From the NCBI GenBank assembly GCA_947453205.1, contig CANGFT010000005.1, positions 62,001 through 126,000 on the forward strand: a DNA stretch of 64,000 nt. Reading direction: 5' to 3'. Below the pieces are notes generated by a model that worked only from the letters and a program-made list of their open reading frames with translations, searched no databases and was not told the origin of the DNA. The stretch comes from Beijerinckiaceae bacterium. Lineage in GTDB: Bacteria > Pseudomonadota > Alphaproteobacteria > Rhizobiales > Beijerinckiaceae. A program made the translations under genes and the position numbers. Positions 44,119-52,992 of this stretch are shown piece after piece; position 1 is the stretch's first letter; every line of letters begins with the position of its first letter.

Positions 44119-45015
44119 TCAGGGAATAACCGACCTCGCAATGGACTGATCAAGCGCCTCGAAGTCATGATAGCCGATGAGATCGTAAAGCTCAGCTCGC
44201 GTCTGCATCTGCTGCACAAGCGATTGCGTGGAGCCCGCCTCGGACAGTGTCGCATAAAGGCCTTCCGACGCCTTCGCGGAGATGCGCAGGGAGCTCACCG
44301 GCCAGATCACCATGCGATAACCCATCTGGCGAAATTCCTCCGCAGTGAAGAATGGGGTGCGGCCGAATTCGGTCATATTGGCGAGCAGCGGCGCATCGAT
44401 CCTGCGCGCGAATTCGCGGAACATGCATTCGTCTGTCAGGGCCTCCGGGAAGATCGCGTCAGCTCCCGCCGCCAGATAGGCTTTGGCGCGTTCAACCGCC
44501 CCGTCGAGGCCCTCGCTCGCAGCCGCATCCGTGCGGGCGATGATGTAGAGATGGCGGCGAGCGCGCGCGGCGGCGGCGACTTTCGCCGCCATGTCATCTT
44601 TGCTCGCAATCTTCTTGTCGCTGAGATGGCCGCACTTCTTAGGCAGGATCTGATCCTCGAGATGGACCGCGCCCGCGCCCGCATCCTCAAAGCAACGAAC
44701 CATGTTCATGACATTGAGGGCCTCGCCATAGCCTGTGTCCCCATCCACCAGAACCGGGAGGCCGGAGGCCCGCGAAACCTGGCGGATATAAAAGGCCATA
44801 TCCTCGATCGTGAGGATGCCAAGGTCGGGCAAGCCCATAGAGGCGGAGACGGCGGCCCCTGACAAATAAAGCGCCTTGAAACCGGCGCGCCTCGCCTGCA
44901 GGGCGCAAAGGCCATTATGAGCGCCGGGCATGCCCAGGATCTCGCCATCGCGGATCAGCGCGCGAAAACGCTCCCCTGCAGGAGCATGCTCGTGAGTTTC
45001 GCCCAAGAGGTACAT
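44119..45015 (-). CDS. Isocitrate lyase/PEP mutase superfamily lyase, PrpB-like
   Basis: The 298-residue protein has the PrpB/PEP mutase TIM-barrel motifs: 'VDGDTGYGEALNVMNMVRCF', the metal-site 'VHLEDQILPKKCGHLSDKK' with the catalytic Cys loop KKCGH, and 'IIARTDAAASEG'. This pattern fits a C-C lyase such as methylisocitrate or dimethylmalate lyase, rather than a phosphonate mutase. It could cleave a 2-hydroxy-dicarboxylic ring-cleavage product to pyruvate. It is divergent from the 45373 operon, which carries two MmgE/PrpD enzymes, matching a hydration-then-cleavage pair. Confidence 0.87.
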   Translation of the reverse strand: MYLLGETHEHAPAGERFRALIRDGEILGMPGAHNGLCALQARRAGFKALYLSGAAVSASMGLPDLGILTIEDMAFYIRQVSRASGLPVLVDGDTGYGEALNVMNMVRCFEDAGAGAVHLEDQILPKKCGHLSDKKIASKDDMAAKVAAAARARRHLYIIARTDAAASEGLDGAVERAKAYLAAGADAIFPEALTDECMFREFARRIDAPLLANMTEFGRTPFFTAEEFRQMGYRMVIWPVSSLRISAKASEGLYATLSEAGSTQSLVQQMQTRAELYDLIGYHDFEALDQSIARSVIP

Positions 45016-45372
45016 ATCCTAATCCCGTCTTGCTGACTGCGCGATGAATCGCCGGGCCATGATGATCGGACCTGCCGGGAAAAGCGAGGCGGCGGGCGGA
45101 AAGTCAATGGCCAGAAGCCCATTTCCAATTATGGCGCCGCCATGCTGCGCCGCCGCCAACAGCCCCAGTGCAAAAAAGTTATGAAGTGGCGTCTTTTTCG
45201 GATTGGTCAAGGGAGCCTGAAAAACGGACAGTTCCACTCAATTGGGCAAAATCAGGTTCCGATGCGCGCATCGAAGGATGACGCCGGGTCGGGGAGGAGA
45301 ACAGGCCGCATGCCCGAGGCGACGCAGTCGCCTGTCGTATGGGGTTCCGCGACCTGACTGGAGGAGGACATC
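45016..45372. other. 357-bp divergent promoter region
   Basis: The region separates the PrpB-like lyase from the binding-protein operon. It holds a 14-bp palindrome CGATGCGCGCATCG (45260-45273) and an inverted repeat AGGCGAC-gca-GTCGCCT (45317-45333), both within about 115 bp of the downstream start. A strong GGAGGAGG ribosome-binding site precedes 45373. No gene was supported. Confidence 0.5.
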
Positions 45373-46374
45373 ATGGGGCCTGACTATCGCAAGATATGGA
45401 AGCGCAGCGCTGCGGCCTGCCTTATGGCTTTCGCTATCGTCGCCACGCCTCCAGCGTCAGCACCGACCGTCGCTGCGGAAAAGGTGGTCGTCACCGGCGT
45501 ACTGGGCTCCTGGACCTCCGGCCTGTGGCCTTTCCTGATCGCGCGGAAAAAAGGACTCTTCTCGCGGCATAACATCCGTCACGACATCGTGTTCGTTCCG
45601 ACGGCGCCAGGTCTTGTGCAGCAACTCACCGCAGGCTCCATAGACATGGTCGCGTTGAACGGGCTGGCAGAACCGCTGCACGCCGTCGAAAAGGGCGCGC
45701 CCGTCGCCATCATGCGCATCATGGGCCAGACATCCAACTATGTCATGATCGGCGGCAAGTCGATCAAGTCCCTTGCTGACCTGAAAGGCAAGAAAGTGGC
45801 CCTCGGCGGCCTGCGCGACATCAACAAGATCTACTTTGATCGCGTGATGGCCCATACCGGCCTCAAGGACTCCGACTTCGACATCATCGTGATCGGCGCG
45901 ACAGGAGCAAGGTTCGCTGCGCTCCAGTCGGGCTCCATCGACGGGACGATGCTGGTGCCGCCTTTTAATTTCACCGCCGTCAAGAATGGCTTCAATTCTC
46001 TCGGCCTCGTGCGCGACTATGCGCCTGATCTGCCGCAAACAGGCATGCAGGCTTCGCAACGCTGGGCGAAGGCGAATATGAGCGACGCCAAGGAGATCAA
46101 TATCGCCATCGATGAAGCCGTGGCCTGGTTCTATGACGATAAAAACCGGCAGGAAGCCATCGACATTCTTGTGGAGGCTTCAAAGGGCGACCCGAAGGAG
46201 ATCGGCGAGTCCTACGACTTTCTTCGCTCCATCGAATTCTTCGCGCGCACCAGCGTGATCCACACCAAGCCGCTCGAAAACATGATGCGCGATATGGTCG
46301 CCATCAAGGACATGTCGAAGATGATCCCCGTCTCCTCGCTTGTCGTGCCCGGACTCAACGAGATCGCCGACTGA
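45373..46374 (+). CDS. ABC-type substrate-binding protein, NMT1/SsuA type (orphan)
   Basis: The 333-residue protein has a signal peptide ('AACLMAFAIVATPPASAPTV') and the type's motifs ('FLIARKKGLFSRHNIRHDIV', 'IDMVALNGLAEPLHAVEKGA', 'LKGKKVALGGLRDINKIYFD'). It has a strong GGAGGAGG site before its ATG. No ATPase or permease follows; the next genes are enzymes. It may use the importer encoded at 39143-40747 or another system. It is first in the seven-gene plus-strand operon. Confidence 0.88.
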   Translation: MGPDYRKIWKRSAAACLMAFAIVATPPASAPTVAAEKVVVTGVLGSWTSGLWPFLIARKKGLFSRHNIRHDIVFVPTAPGLVQQLTAGSIDMVALNGLAEPLHAVEKGAPVAIMRIMGQTSNYVMIGGKSIKSLADLKGKKVALGGLRDINKIYFDRVMAHTGLKDSDFDIIVIGATGARFAALQSGSIDGTMLVPPFNFTAVKNGFNSLGLVRDYAPDLPQTGMQASQRWAKANMSDAKEINIAIDEAVAWFYDDKNRQEAIDILVEASKGDPKEIGESYDFLRSIEFFARTSVIHTKPLENMMRDMVAIKDMSKMIPVSSLVVPGLNEIAD

Positions 46375-46387
46375 TCAGGAAGAGACG

Positions 46388-47431
46388 ATGACCTTCACGC
46401 TCATGCTCACTGGCGACGTCAACCTGATGAACGTCACCGACCCCGACGTTCCCTTCCGCAGGGTGCGTGACGCCTTCAAAACCGCCGACCTGGTCTTCTC
46501 TAATCTTGAATGTTGCCTTACAGAGCGGCTGAACGAGGGCTCGACCCATGTCGAGGGCTTTTTCTCTGATCCGAAGGTCACAGAGAGCGCGCTGAAGAGC
46601 GCTGGCATCGAGGTCGTCGGCCTCGCCAACAATGTGAATTACGGCGAAGAAGCGATCAACGAATCCATCGGCCACCTCGACCGCGCGGGCATTCCCCATA
46701 CAGGCGCCGGCGCCAATGACGCCGCAGCACGCGCGCCCGCCACCGTCGAGCGCAAAGGCAGAAAGATCGCCTTTCTGCAGCGCAGTTCAGTCTATTGGGC
46801 GACCAACCACGAGGCGACGAAACATTCGGCCGGCATCGCCGTCATCCGAGGCCACACGGCCTATCAAGTGCCCATGTATAAAATGAAGAAAGAAATCCCC
46901 CCGCTGAACCGACCGGGGATTCCCCCTTATATCGTGACATGGGCTGACAAAGCCTATCTTGAGCGATTTGAAGCCGATCTTGCGAAGGCGCGGGCCGAAG
47001 CCGACATCGTCGTCTGCTCATTTCACTGGGGCCTGCACAAGGATGTGCTGGATTACATGAAGGAGATCGCTCATTGCGCCATCGACATGGGCGCGGATGT
47101 GGTGATCGGCCACGGCCCGCATTACTCGCTCGGCGTAGAGGTCTACAAGGGCAAGCCGATCTATTACGGCCTTGGCTCCTTCTCCTTCCATACCGGCCAC
47201 GGCGGCGTCGCCCATGGTGACTGGATCGGCATGATGGCGAAGGTGCGCTTCGGTGACGATGGCTTGGAATCCGCCGGCTTCGAATTCGTGCGCCACAACC
47301 AGGACAACGAAACCTATGTCTGCGACCTCGCGAAGGAAGAGGAGGAATTCCTCGACATCGAAAAGCGCTCGCGGGACATGGGCACGCGGATCATGCGTGA
47401 GGGCGATCACGTCTCGCTGAAACTGCGCTGA
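46388..47431 (+). CDS. CapA-family protein (metallophosphatase-like fold)
   Basis: The start is at ATG 46388 ('MTFTLMLTGDVNLMN'), 13 bases after the binding-protein stop. The 347-residue protein has the CapA/PgsA pattern: 'LTGDVNL', 'FSNLECCLT', 'GLANNVNYG', 'VVCSFHWGLH', 'DVVIGHGPHYSLGVEVYKGK' and 'IYYGLGSFSF'. CapA proteins have a calcineurin-like metal site and are usually tied to polyglutamate capsules, but there is no signal peptide or capsule gene here. In this catabolic operon it is more likely a metal-dependent hydrolase acting on the imported compound. Confidence 0.85.
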   Translation: MTFTLMLTGDVNLMNVTDPDVPFRRVRDAFKTADLVFSNLECCLTERLNEGSTHVEGFFSDPKVTESALKSAGIEVVGLANNVNYGEEAINESIGHLDRAGIPHTGAGANDAAARAPATVERKGRKIAFLQRSSVYWATNHEATKHSAGIAVIRGHTAYQVPMYKMKKEIPPLNRPGIPPYIVTWADKAYLERFEADLAKARAEADIVVCSFHWGLHKDVLDYMKEIAHCAIDMGADVVIGHGPHYSLGVEVYKGKPIYYGLGSFSFHTGHGGVAHGDWIGMMAKVRFGDDGLESAGFEFVRHNQDNETYVCDLAKEEEEFLDIEKRSRDMGTRIMREGDHVSLKLR

Positions 47432-47439
47432 GGCGGAAC

Positions 47440-48774
47440 ATGAGCGGTCCAAGCGCAGAACTCGCCCGTTTCGCCACGTCATTCTCCATTGATGACGCGC
47501 CTGCCCCCGTGATTGAGCGGGCGCGCGAATGCCTGATCGACACATTCGCCATCGCAGTGCGCGGACGGGCGACCAAGTGGGGCGAAATCGCCATCGCGCA
47601 GGCCAGCCAGTCCACCGGCCCCTGTCGATTGATCGGCATGCCCGGCGTCAAACTTGCCGCTGAACAGGCGGCCTTCGCCAATGGCCTCCTCGCCCATGCG
47701 CTCGAACTCGACTCGCTGCGCAAGCCCGGCGCTGGCGTGCATCCCGGCGCCATCGTCGTAGCGGCCGCCTTGGCTGCGGCGCAAGAGCGTGGCGCGAGCG
47801 GCCGGGCGCTGCTCGAAGCCATCATCGTAGGCTTTGAAACGCTCATGCGCATCGGCGCGTCGACGCTGCATTCCGCAGAACCGCGCGGCTTTCACGCCCC
47901 AGGCCTCACCGGACCCTTCGGAGGTGCTGCCGCCGCAGGCAGGATCTACGGCTTTGATGCAGAGCGCATGAACTCCGCCTTCGGCATCGCCGCTTCGCTT
48001 TCTGCTGGCCTGATGCAATTCGCCTATGAAGGTCAGGGGGCCATGGTGAAACGCCTGCACATCGGCCGCGCCGCGCAAAACGGCGTCTTCGCCGCACAGC
48101 TCGCCGCGCGCGGCTATGAAGGGCCGCATCAGTCGCTTGAGGGCAAGCGTGGATTTCTTGCGACCTTCTGCGGCAAGCAAGATCTGGCGAAGCTGACCGA
48201 CGGCCTCGGCCGCGACTTTGAAACGCTCAAGCTCTGCCTCAAGCGCTACCCCTGTCACATCACCGCGCATACTTCGATCTATGCCGTGGAATGCTGGCGG
48301 CGCGACATCGGGCTGGGGCCAGAGGATGTGGAGAACATCACCGTTCATGGCACGAGCCGGATGGCTGAACTGAATGGAAGCAAGGCGCCGAGCGATCCCG
48401 CCCTCGCCAACTACTCCATTCCCTTTTCGCTCGCCTGCGCTCTGACAGGCGACGCAGCCGATCCCGCAACCTTCGATCCAGCGAAGCTGCGCGATCCCCT
48501 GGTTCTGGCGCTGGCGCGCAAGATCGATGTGGTGAGCGATGGCCGCGAAAGCCATTCCGACTGGATGACTCGCAGCGTGCTCACACTGACCGATGGTCGT
48601 GTGCTGGAGCGTGAGGTCGCGGAATTTCCGGGCACGCCCGGCATGCCCCTGACGGCGGCGCAACTGCACGAACGCTTCGACATCATGACGCGCGATTATC
48701 CCGGCGATAAGGACGCCGTCTTCGCGCGGCTTCTCAAAATCGAACAAGAAAGGCAGCTCGACTGGCTGTCCTGA
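47440..48774 (+). CDS. MmgE/PrpD family protein (copy 1)
   Basis: The 444-residue protein belongs to the MmgE/PrpD family, which includes 2-methylcitrate dehydratase and iminodisuccinate epimerase. Typical segments are 'ECLIDTFAIAVRG', 'GLLAHALELDSL', 'HPGAIVVAAALAAAQERGAS' and 'GQGAMVKRLHIGRAAQNGVF'. It is homologous to the adjacent 48792 gene. A hydratase, dehydratase or isomerase acting on a branched dicarboxylate is likely. It lies eight bases after capA. Confidence 0.88.
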   Translation: MSGPSAELARFATSFSIDDAPAPVIERARECLIDTFAIAVRGRATKWGEIAIAQASQSTGPCRLIGMPGVKLAAEQAAFANGLLAHALELDSLRKPGAGVHPGAIVVAAALAAAQERGASGRALLEAIIVGFETLMRIGASTLHSAEPRGFHAPGLTGPFGGAAAAGRIYGFDAERMNSAFGIAASLSAGLMQFAYEGQGAMVKRLHIGRAAQNGVFAAQLAARGYEGPHQSLEGKRGFLATFCGKQDLAKLTDGLGRDFETLKLCLKRYPCHITAHTSIYAVECWRRDIGLGPEDVENITVHGTSRMAELNGSKAPSDPALANYSIPFSLACALTGDAADPATFDPAKLRDPLVLALARKIDVVSDGRESHSDWMTRSVLTLTDGRVLEREVAEFPGTPGMPLTAAQLHERFDIMTRDYPGDKDAVFARLLKIEQERQLDWLS

Positions 48775-48791
48775 AAGAGGAACGAAAAACC

Positions 48792-50189
48792 ATGGCCAAG
48801 TCCCACAACGGCGACAATCCGCACAGCAAGGCGATTGCGGAATTCGTCAGCGGATTCACCTTCGAGCGCATTCCCGCCGATGTGCTCAAGCGCATCAAGC
48901 TCCTCACCCTCGACTCGCTGGGCTGCGCCATTTATGGCGTCGATCTGCCCTGGAGCCGTATTCTGCGTGAGACGCTCGGCGAGGTCGATAAGACCGCGGA
49001 TTCCTCGGTCTGGGGCACGAAGGACAAGCTCTCCTCGCCGCACGCAGTCCTCATCAATGGCGCGCTGGTCCAGAGCTTCGAGCTTGACGACGTCCATCGC
49101 GTCGGCGTTCTGCATGTCGGCGCCGTGACGCTGCCCGGCGTGCTCGCGGTGCTCGAAAAAGATGCCTCCATTTCCGGCAAGGAGTTCCTCGCCGCCACGG
49201 TCGCTGGTTATGAAATTGGTCCGCGCGTCGGCATCTGCATGGGGCAGGAACATATTGGCCAGGGCTGGCATTCCGGCGCGACGCTAGGCGTCTTCTCTGC
49301 AGCGGCTGGCTCGGCGCGCGCGATGCGCCTTGACGTCGGGCAGACCATCAACGCCATTGGCATCGGCGGAACGCAGGCTGCCGGCCTCATGGCCGCGCAA
49401 TATGGCTCCATGGTCAAGCGCATGCATGCGGGACGCTCCGCGCAGTCCGGCTATTACGGCGCGCTTCTTGCGAAGAAGGGCTACACTGGCATTCAGGATG
49501 TGCTCGAAAGCGAATATGGCGGCTTCTGCACCACTTTCTCGCGCTCAACCGACCGGTTCAATCTCGCCGCTTTGTCCGATGGCCTCGGCGAGCGCTTCGA
49601 AACGATGCAGATCGCGCTGAAATTTTATTCTTGCGTCGGCTCGAACCACACCACGCTCGACGGCATCCGCGACATTCAGGCGCGTCGCCCCTTCACCCTC
49701 GCTGACATCGAAAAGATCATCGTCCACGGTTCGCGCGTCACGGTCGACCATGTGGGCTGGCCCTACAAGCCACAGGGGCTGACCTCCGCGCAGCTCAACC
49801 TGCCCTATTGCATCGCCACCTTCCTGCTCGAAGGCGACGCCTTCGTCGCGCAGTTCACGCAGGACATGGTGGCTGACCCCAGGCGCATCGAAGTCTCCAA
49901 GCTCGTCGATGTCGTCGAAGACCCTGCCATCACCGCGCTTGGCTCGCGCTACCGCCACAAGGTGCGCGTCGAGATTCGCTTCAAGAACGGCGACGTGCAG
50001 GAAGAAACGGTCGAGGCGCCCCGCGGCAGCGAGCATAAGTTCGCGACCGAGGAAGACGTCATCGCCAAGTTCCGCAAGCTCGCGGAGACCCAATTCTCGC
50101 GCGAGAAGACCGACCGCGTCATCGACCTCGTGATGAACGCCGAACGGCTCGCGAGCGCGCAGGACATCTCAAGGGCTCTTCAGGCCTGA
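48792..50189 (+). CDS. MmgE/PrpD family protein (copy 2)
   Basis: The 465-residue protein is a second family member, with 'LLTLDSLGCAIYGVDLP', 'SFELDDVHRVGVLHVGAVTL' and 'QYGSMVKRMHAGRSAQSGYY' matching its neighbour. Two adjacent copies suggest successive steps or a hetero-oligomer. Such pairs occur in operons for branched or ring-cleavage dicarboxylates. It is followed after 24 bp by a FAH-family gene, which would fit fission of the product. Confidence 0.88.
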   Translation: MAKSHNGDNPHSKAIAEFVSGFTFERIPADVLKRIKLLTLDSLGCAIYGVDLPWSRILRETLGEVDKTADSSVWGTKDKLSSPHAVLINGALVQSFELDDVHRVGVLHVGAVTLPGVLAVLEKDASISGKEFLAATVAGYEIGPRVGICMGQEHIGQGWHSGATLGVFSAAAGSARAMRLDVGQTINAIGIGGTQAAGLMAAQYGSMVKRMHAGRSAQSGYYGALLAKKGYTGIQDVLESEYGGFCTTFSRSTDRFNLAALSDGLGERFETMQIALKFYSCVGSNHTTLDGIRDIQARRPFTLADIEKIIVHGSRVTVDHVGWPYKPQGLTSAQLNLPYCIATFLLEGDAFVAQFTQDMVADPRRIEVSKLVDVVEDPAITALGSRYRHKVRVEIRFKNGDVQEETVEAPRGSEHKFATEEDVIAKFRKLAETQFSREKTDRVIDLVMNAERLASAQDISRALQA

Positions 50190-50213
50190 CACCTACCAAA
50201 AAAGGATAAGGAC

Positions 50214-51077
50214 ATGCGTATCTGCCGTTTCGGAGACGATCGCCTCGGCGTTGTGATTGGCGACAAGGTCCATGATGTCACGGACATCCAGACCGAGATC
50301 CGCGCCGCAACCCCCTATGTCGCGATCTGCGACGCCGTCGTCGCCGCCCTTCCGCGTTACAAGGACCGCCTCCTGGAAGCCGCCCGCAAGGCGCCGGGCA
50401 TCGATTTGTCCAGCGTGAAGCTTTTATCGCCCGTCGCGCGCGCCCCCAAGGTGGTGGCTGCGCCGACGAATTATCAGGACCATATCGTCGAAATGCAGCC
50501 GGGCCGTGACGCCACCGGCAACAAACACACCGCCAAGATCGGGACAGACGGGCTCTTCCTCAAGGCGGCGACCTCGCTTGTCGGACCCTCCGAGGGCGTG
50601 CCTGTGCGCTTCCCCGAGCGCCGCACAGACCATGAGCTAGAACTTGTGGTCGTCATCGGCAAGCAATGTTCGGATGTCACGCAGGACGACGCCCTCGATT
50701 ATGTCGCCGCTTATTCGCTTGGCCTCGACATGACGATCCGCGGGCCGGAGGATCGCTCCTTCCGCAAGTCTCCGGATGGCTATGTCGTGCTTGGCCCGTG
50801 GATGGTGACGGCCGATGAAATCCCCGACCCCGCCAATGTGCCGCTTGAACTCAAGGTCAATGGCGAGACGCGGCAGAAAACCAACACGAGCCACCTGATC
50901 TACAGCGTGCGCCGCCTCATCGAATTCGCGACGTCCTTCTATACGCTCTATCCCGGCGACCTCATCTACACCGGCACCTGCGCAGGCGTCGGCCCGGTGA
51001 AGCCCGGCGATGTGATCACGCTTGAGAGCCCGTTGATCGGCCGCATGGACGTGCCGGTGCGCACCCATCAGCACTGA
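50214..51077 (+). CDS. Fumarylacetoacetate hydrolase family protein
   Basis: The 287-residue FAH-fold protein has an N-terminal strand region and the catalytic domain from about residue 75. The divalent-metal ligands are in 'RTDHELELVVVIG' (E-x-E) and 'GLDMTIRGPE' (D), with 'IYTGTCAGVGPVKPGDVI' as the late motif. Family members hydrolyse C-C bonds of 3-ketoacids, decarboxylate 4-oxalocrotonate or hydrate 2-oxopent-4-enoates. Here it may cleave or decarboxylate the product of ring fission. It sits between an MmgE/PrpD and an alpha/beta hydrolase gene. Confidence 0.9.
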   Translation: MRICRFGDDRLGVVIGDKVHDVTDIQTEIRAATPYVAICDAVVAALPRYKDRLLEAARKAPGIDLSSVKLLSPVARAPKVVAAPTNYQDHIVEMQPGRDATGNKHTAKIGTDGLFLKAATSLVGPSEGVPVRFPERRTDHELELVVVIGKQCSDVTQDDALDYVAAYSLGLDMTIRGPEDRSFRKSPDGYVVLGPWMVTADEIPDPANVPLELKVNGETRQKTNTSHLIYSVRRLIEFATSFYTLYPGDLIYTGTCAGVGPVKPGDVITLESPLIGRMDVPVRTHQH

Positions 51078-51088
51078 GGATCATCACA

Positions 51089-51889
51089 ATGCTCTATAGA
51101 AAAGCAAATGGACTGCGCATCGCCTATGACATCGTCGGCGATGAAAAGGCGCCGGTCGTCTATTTCGGCCACGCGCTCGCCTCCGACATGGGCATGTGGG
51201 CTGAACAGGTCGCGGCTTTCACCGCCGCTGGCTTTCGTGTGCTGCGCGTCGATCTGCGCGGCCATGGCGGCAGCGACGCCGCGCCAGGCCTCTATCTGAT
51301 GGATGACCTCGTCAACGACGCCGTCGAAGTCATGGATCGGCTGGGCATCCAGAAGGTCCATTTCTGCGGCCTCTCCATTGGAGGCATGATCGGCCAGGGC
51401 CTCGGCATCAACCACCCTGATCGCCTGCAGTCGCTGATCCTCTGCGACACCCAGAGCCAGTCGCCCGCCGACGCGCAGAAGCGCTGGGGCGATCGAATCA
51501 TCCTCATCCGCCGCGACAATTCGTTGGAGCCCATCGCCGACACGACGCTCGGCCGCTGGCTGAGCGCTGAATTCAGGGCCCGCAACCCCGCGCGTTGGGA
51601 ACAGATCCGCGAAACCGTCGCCGCCTGCACACCCACAGGCTATATCGGCTGCGCGGCCGCGATCCAGAATTTCAACTGGACAGGTCAGCTCTCCAAGATC
51701 TCCGCCCCGACCTATGTGCTGTGCGGCGAAGATGATCCCGGCGCCAACCCGGAGGAGAACAAGATGATCGCGCAGACGGTGCAACGGGGCGAATTTCTGG
51801 CGATCCCAAAGGCGCGTCACCTGCCGAACATCGAAGACCCCGATGGTTTCAACCGCATCGTCATCGACTGGTGCAAGCGGCACAACTAA
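51089..51889 (+). CDS. Alpha/beta hydrolase (PcaD/BphD-like)
   Basis: The 266-residue protein has the alpha/beta hydrolase triad: nucleophile Ser in 'FCGLSIGGMIGQ', Asp in 'VLCGEDDPG' and His in 'PKARHLPNIEDP'; the oxyanion region follows 'VYFGHALASDMGMW'. It most resembles 3-oxoadipate enol-lactonases and related ring-fission hydrolases. It starts 11 bases after the FAH gene. Confidence 0.9.
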   Translation: MLYRKANGLRIAYDIVGDEKAPVVYFGHALASDMGMWAEQVAAFTAAGFRVLRVDLRGHGGSDAAPGLYLMDDLVNDAVEVMDRLGIQKVHFCGLSIGGMIGQGLGINHPDRLQSLILCDTQSQSPADAQKRWGDRIILIRRDNSLEPIADTTLGRWLSAEFRARNPARWEQIRETVAACTPTGYIGCAAAIQNFNWTGQLSKISAPTYVLCGEDDPGANPEENKMIAQTVQRGEFLAIPKARHLPNIEDPDGFNRIVIDWCKRHN

Positions 51890-51906
51890 AATCAGGAGGG
51901 GCTTTG

Positions 51907-52929
51907 ATGCGCAGGTTCGCCCATGCAATCACCCTTGCGTCGATCTGCCTCGCGCTCGTCACCGGGGGCGCGAACGCCGACTCCGTCGCTGATTTCTACA
52001 AGGGCAAGACGCTGACGCTGGTGTCAGGCTTCTCACCCAATGGCGAAAATGACCTTCAATTCCGGCTGCTCGGCCGTCACATCGGCAAGTATATTCCGGG
52101 CAATCCGCAGACGATCGTCTCCGGCATGCCCGGCGCCGGCACCATGCTGGCCGCCAACCATCTCGTGAAGGCGCCGGCTGACGGCACGGTCATCTCGACC
52201 TTCACATCGCAGGCGGCGATCGAGCCCTATCTCGGCAACTCAGCAGCTTTGTTCGATCCGCTGAAGCTGAGCTGGATCGGCAGCATGTCGCAGGAACGCC
52301 AGTTCTGCGCATTGGTGGGCGCGCCGCAGGGTGTGAACAGCTTCGACGATCTGCGCACAAAGGAAGTCGCCTTTGGATCGAGCGCGCCCTCGACGGACAT
52401 ATTCCGTTACAGCGTGGCGATCAAAAACCTGCTCGACGCCAAGATGAAACTGGTGCTCGGCTACGCCGGCATGCCCGGTGTTCGGCTCGCGCTTGATCGT
52501 GGCGAGGTCAATGGCGTGTGCGCCGTTTCTGAAATGATTTTACGGACCACGCTCGCGGACTCTCTCAAGGAGAAGAAGATCAATCTGATCCTCCAGATGG
52601 GACGTTCGACCACGGATGAATTCGGCCCCATCCCGAGCGTGTTCAGCTACGCCAGGGACGAAACGACGACACAGCTTCTTGAATTCTTCTTCAAAGACCT
52701 CGCGATCGGCCGACCAATCGCGGCGCCGGCAGGGGTTCCCGTCGAGCGGCTGGCCGCCTTGCGTCAGGCTTTGGCCGAAACGCTGAAGGACGATGCTTTT
52801 CTTGGCGAAGCCCAGCGCATCGGCATGTCCATCAGCCCGGTCGCAGCGACGGAGATTCAAGCCACACTCGACTCGCTCTCGAAGAAGCCCAAGAGCTTTT
52901 ACGACGACGTCAGGCGCGCATCCGAATAA
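51907..52929 (+). CDS. TctC/Bug-family solute-binding protein 3
   Basis: The start is at ATG 51907 ('MRRFAHAITLASICLALVTG'), with AGGAGG eight bases upstream; the track start lies inside the previous gene. The signal peptide ends 'GGANADSVADFYKGKTLTLV'. It belongs to the 'FYKGKTLT' subfamily with proteins 2 and 5 ('RHIGKYIPGNPQTIVSGMPG'). It is the last gene of the plus-strand operon and is followed by a terminator. No TctA/B partner is present. Confidence 0.9.
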   Translation: MRRFAHAITLASICLALVTGGANADSVADFYKGKTLTLVSGFSPNGENDLQFRLLGRHIGKYIPGNPQTIVSGMPGAGTMLAANHLVKAPADGTVISTFTSQAAIEPYLGNSAALFDPLKLSWIGSMSQERQFCALVGAPQGVNSFDDLRTKEVAFGSSAPSTDIFRYSVAIKNLLDAKMKLVLGYAGMPGVRLALDRGEVNGVCAVSEMILRTTLADSLKEKKINLILQMGRSTTDEFGPIPSVFSYARDETTTQLLEFFFKDLAIGRPIAAPAGVPVERLAALRQALAETLKDDAFLGEAQRIGMSISPVAATEIQATLDSLSKKPKSFYDDVRRASE

Positions 52930-52951
52930 GCCTGCGGCTGCGCGCATAAAA

Positions 52952-52980
52952 AGGGCCGGAAAATTTCCCGGCCCTATTCT
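52952..52980 (+). terminator. Intrinsic terminator of the 45373-52929 operon
   Basis: AGGGCCGG-aaaatttc-CCGGCCCT is an eight-pair stem (52952-52975), followed by ATTCTTTTG. It closes the plus-strand operon. Confidence 0.8.
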
Positions 52981-52992
52981 TTTGTCCCCGGC

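Noticed and set aside
47479-48747. 422-aa minus-strand ORF opposite the first MmgE/PrpD gene
   Set aside because: Mirror of the real gene in another frame, with no family motifs.
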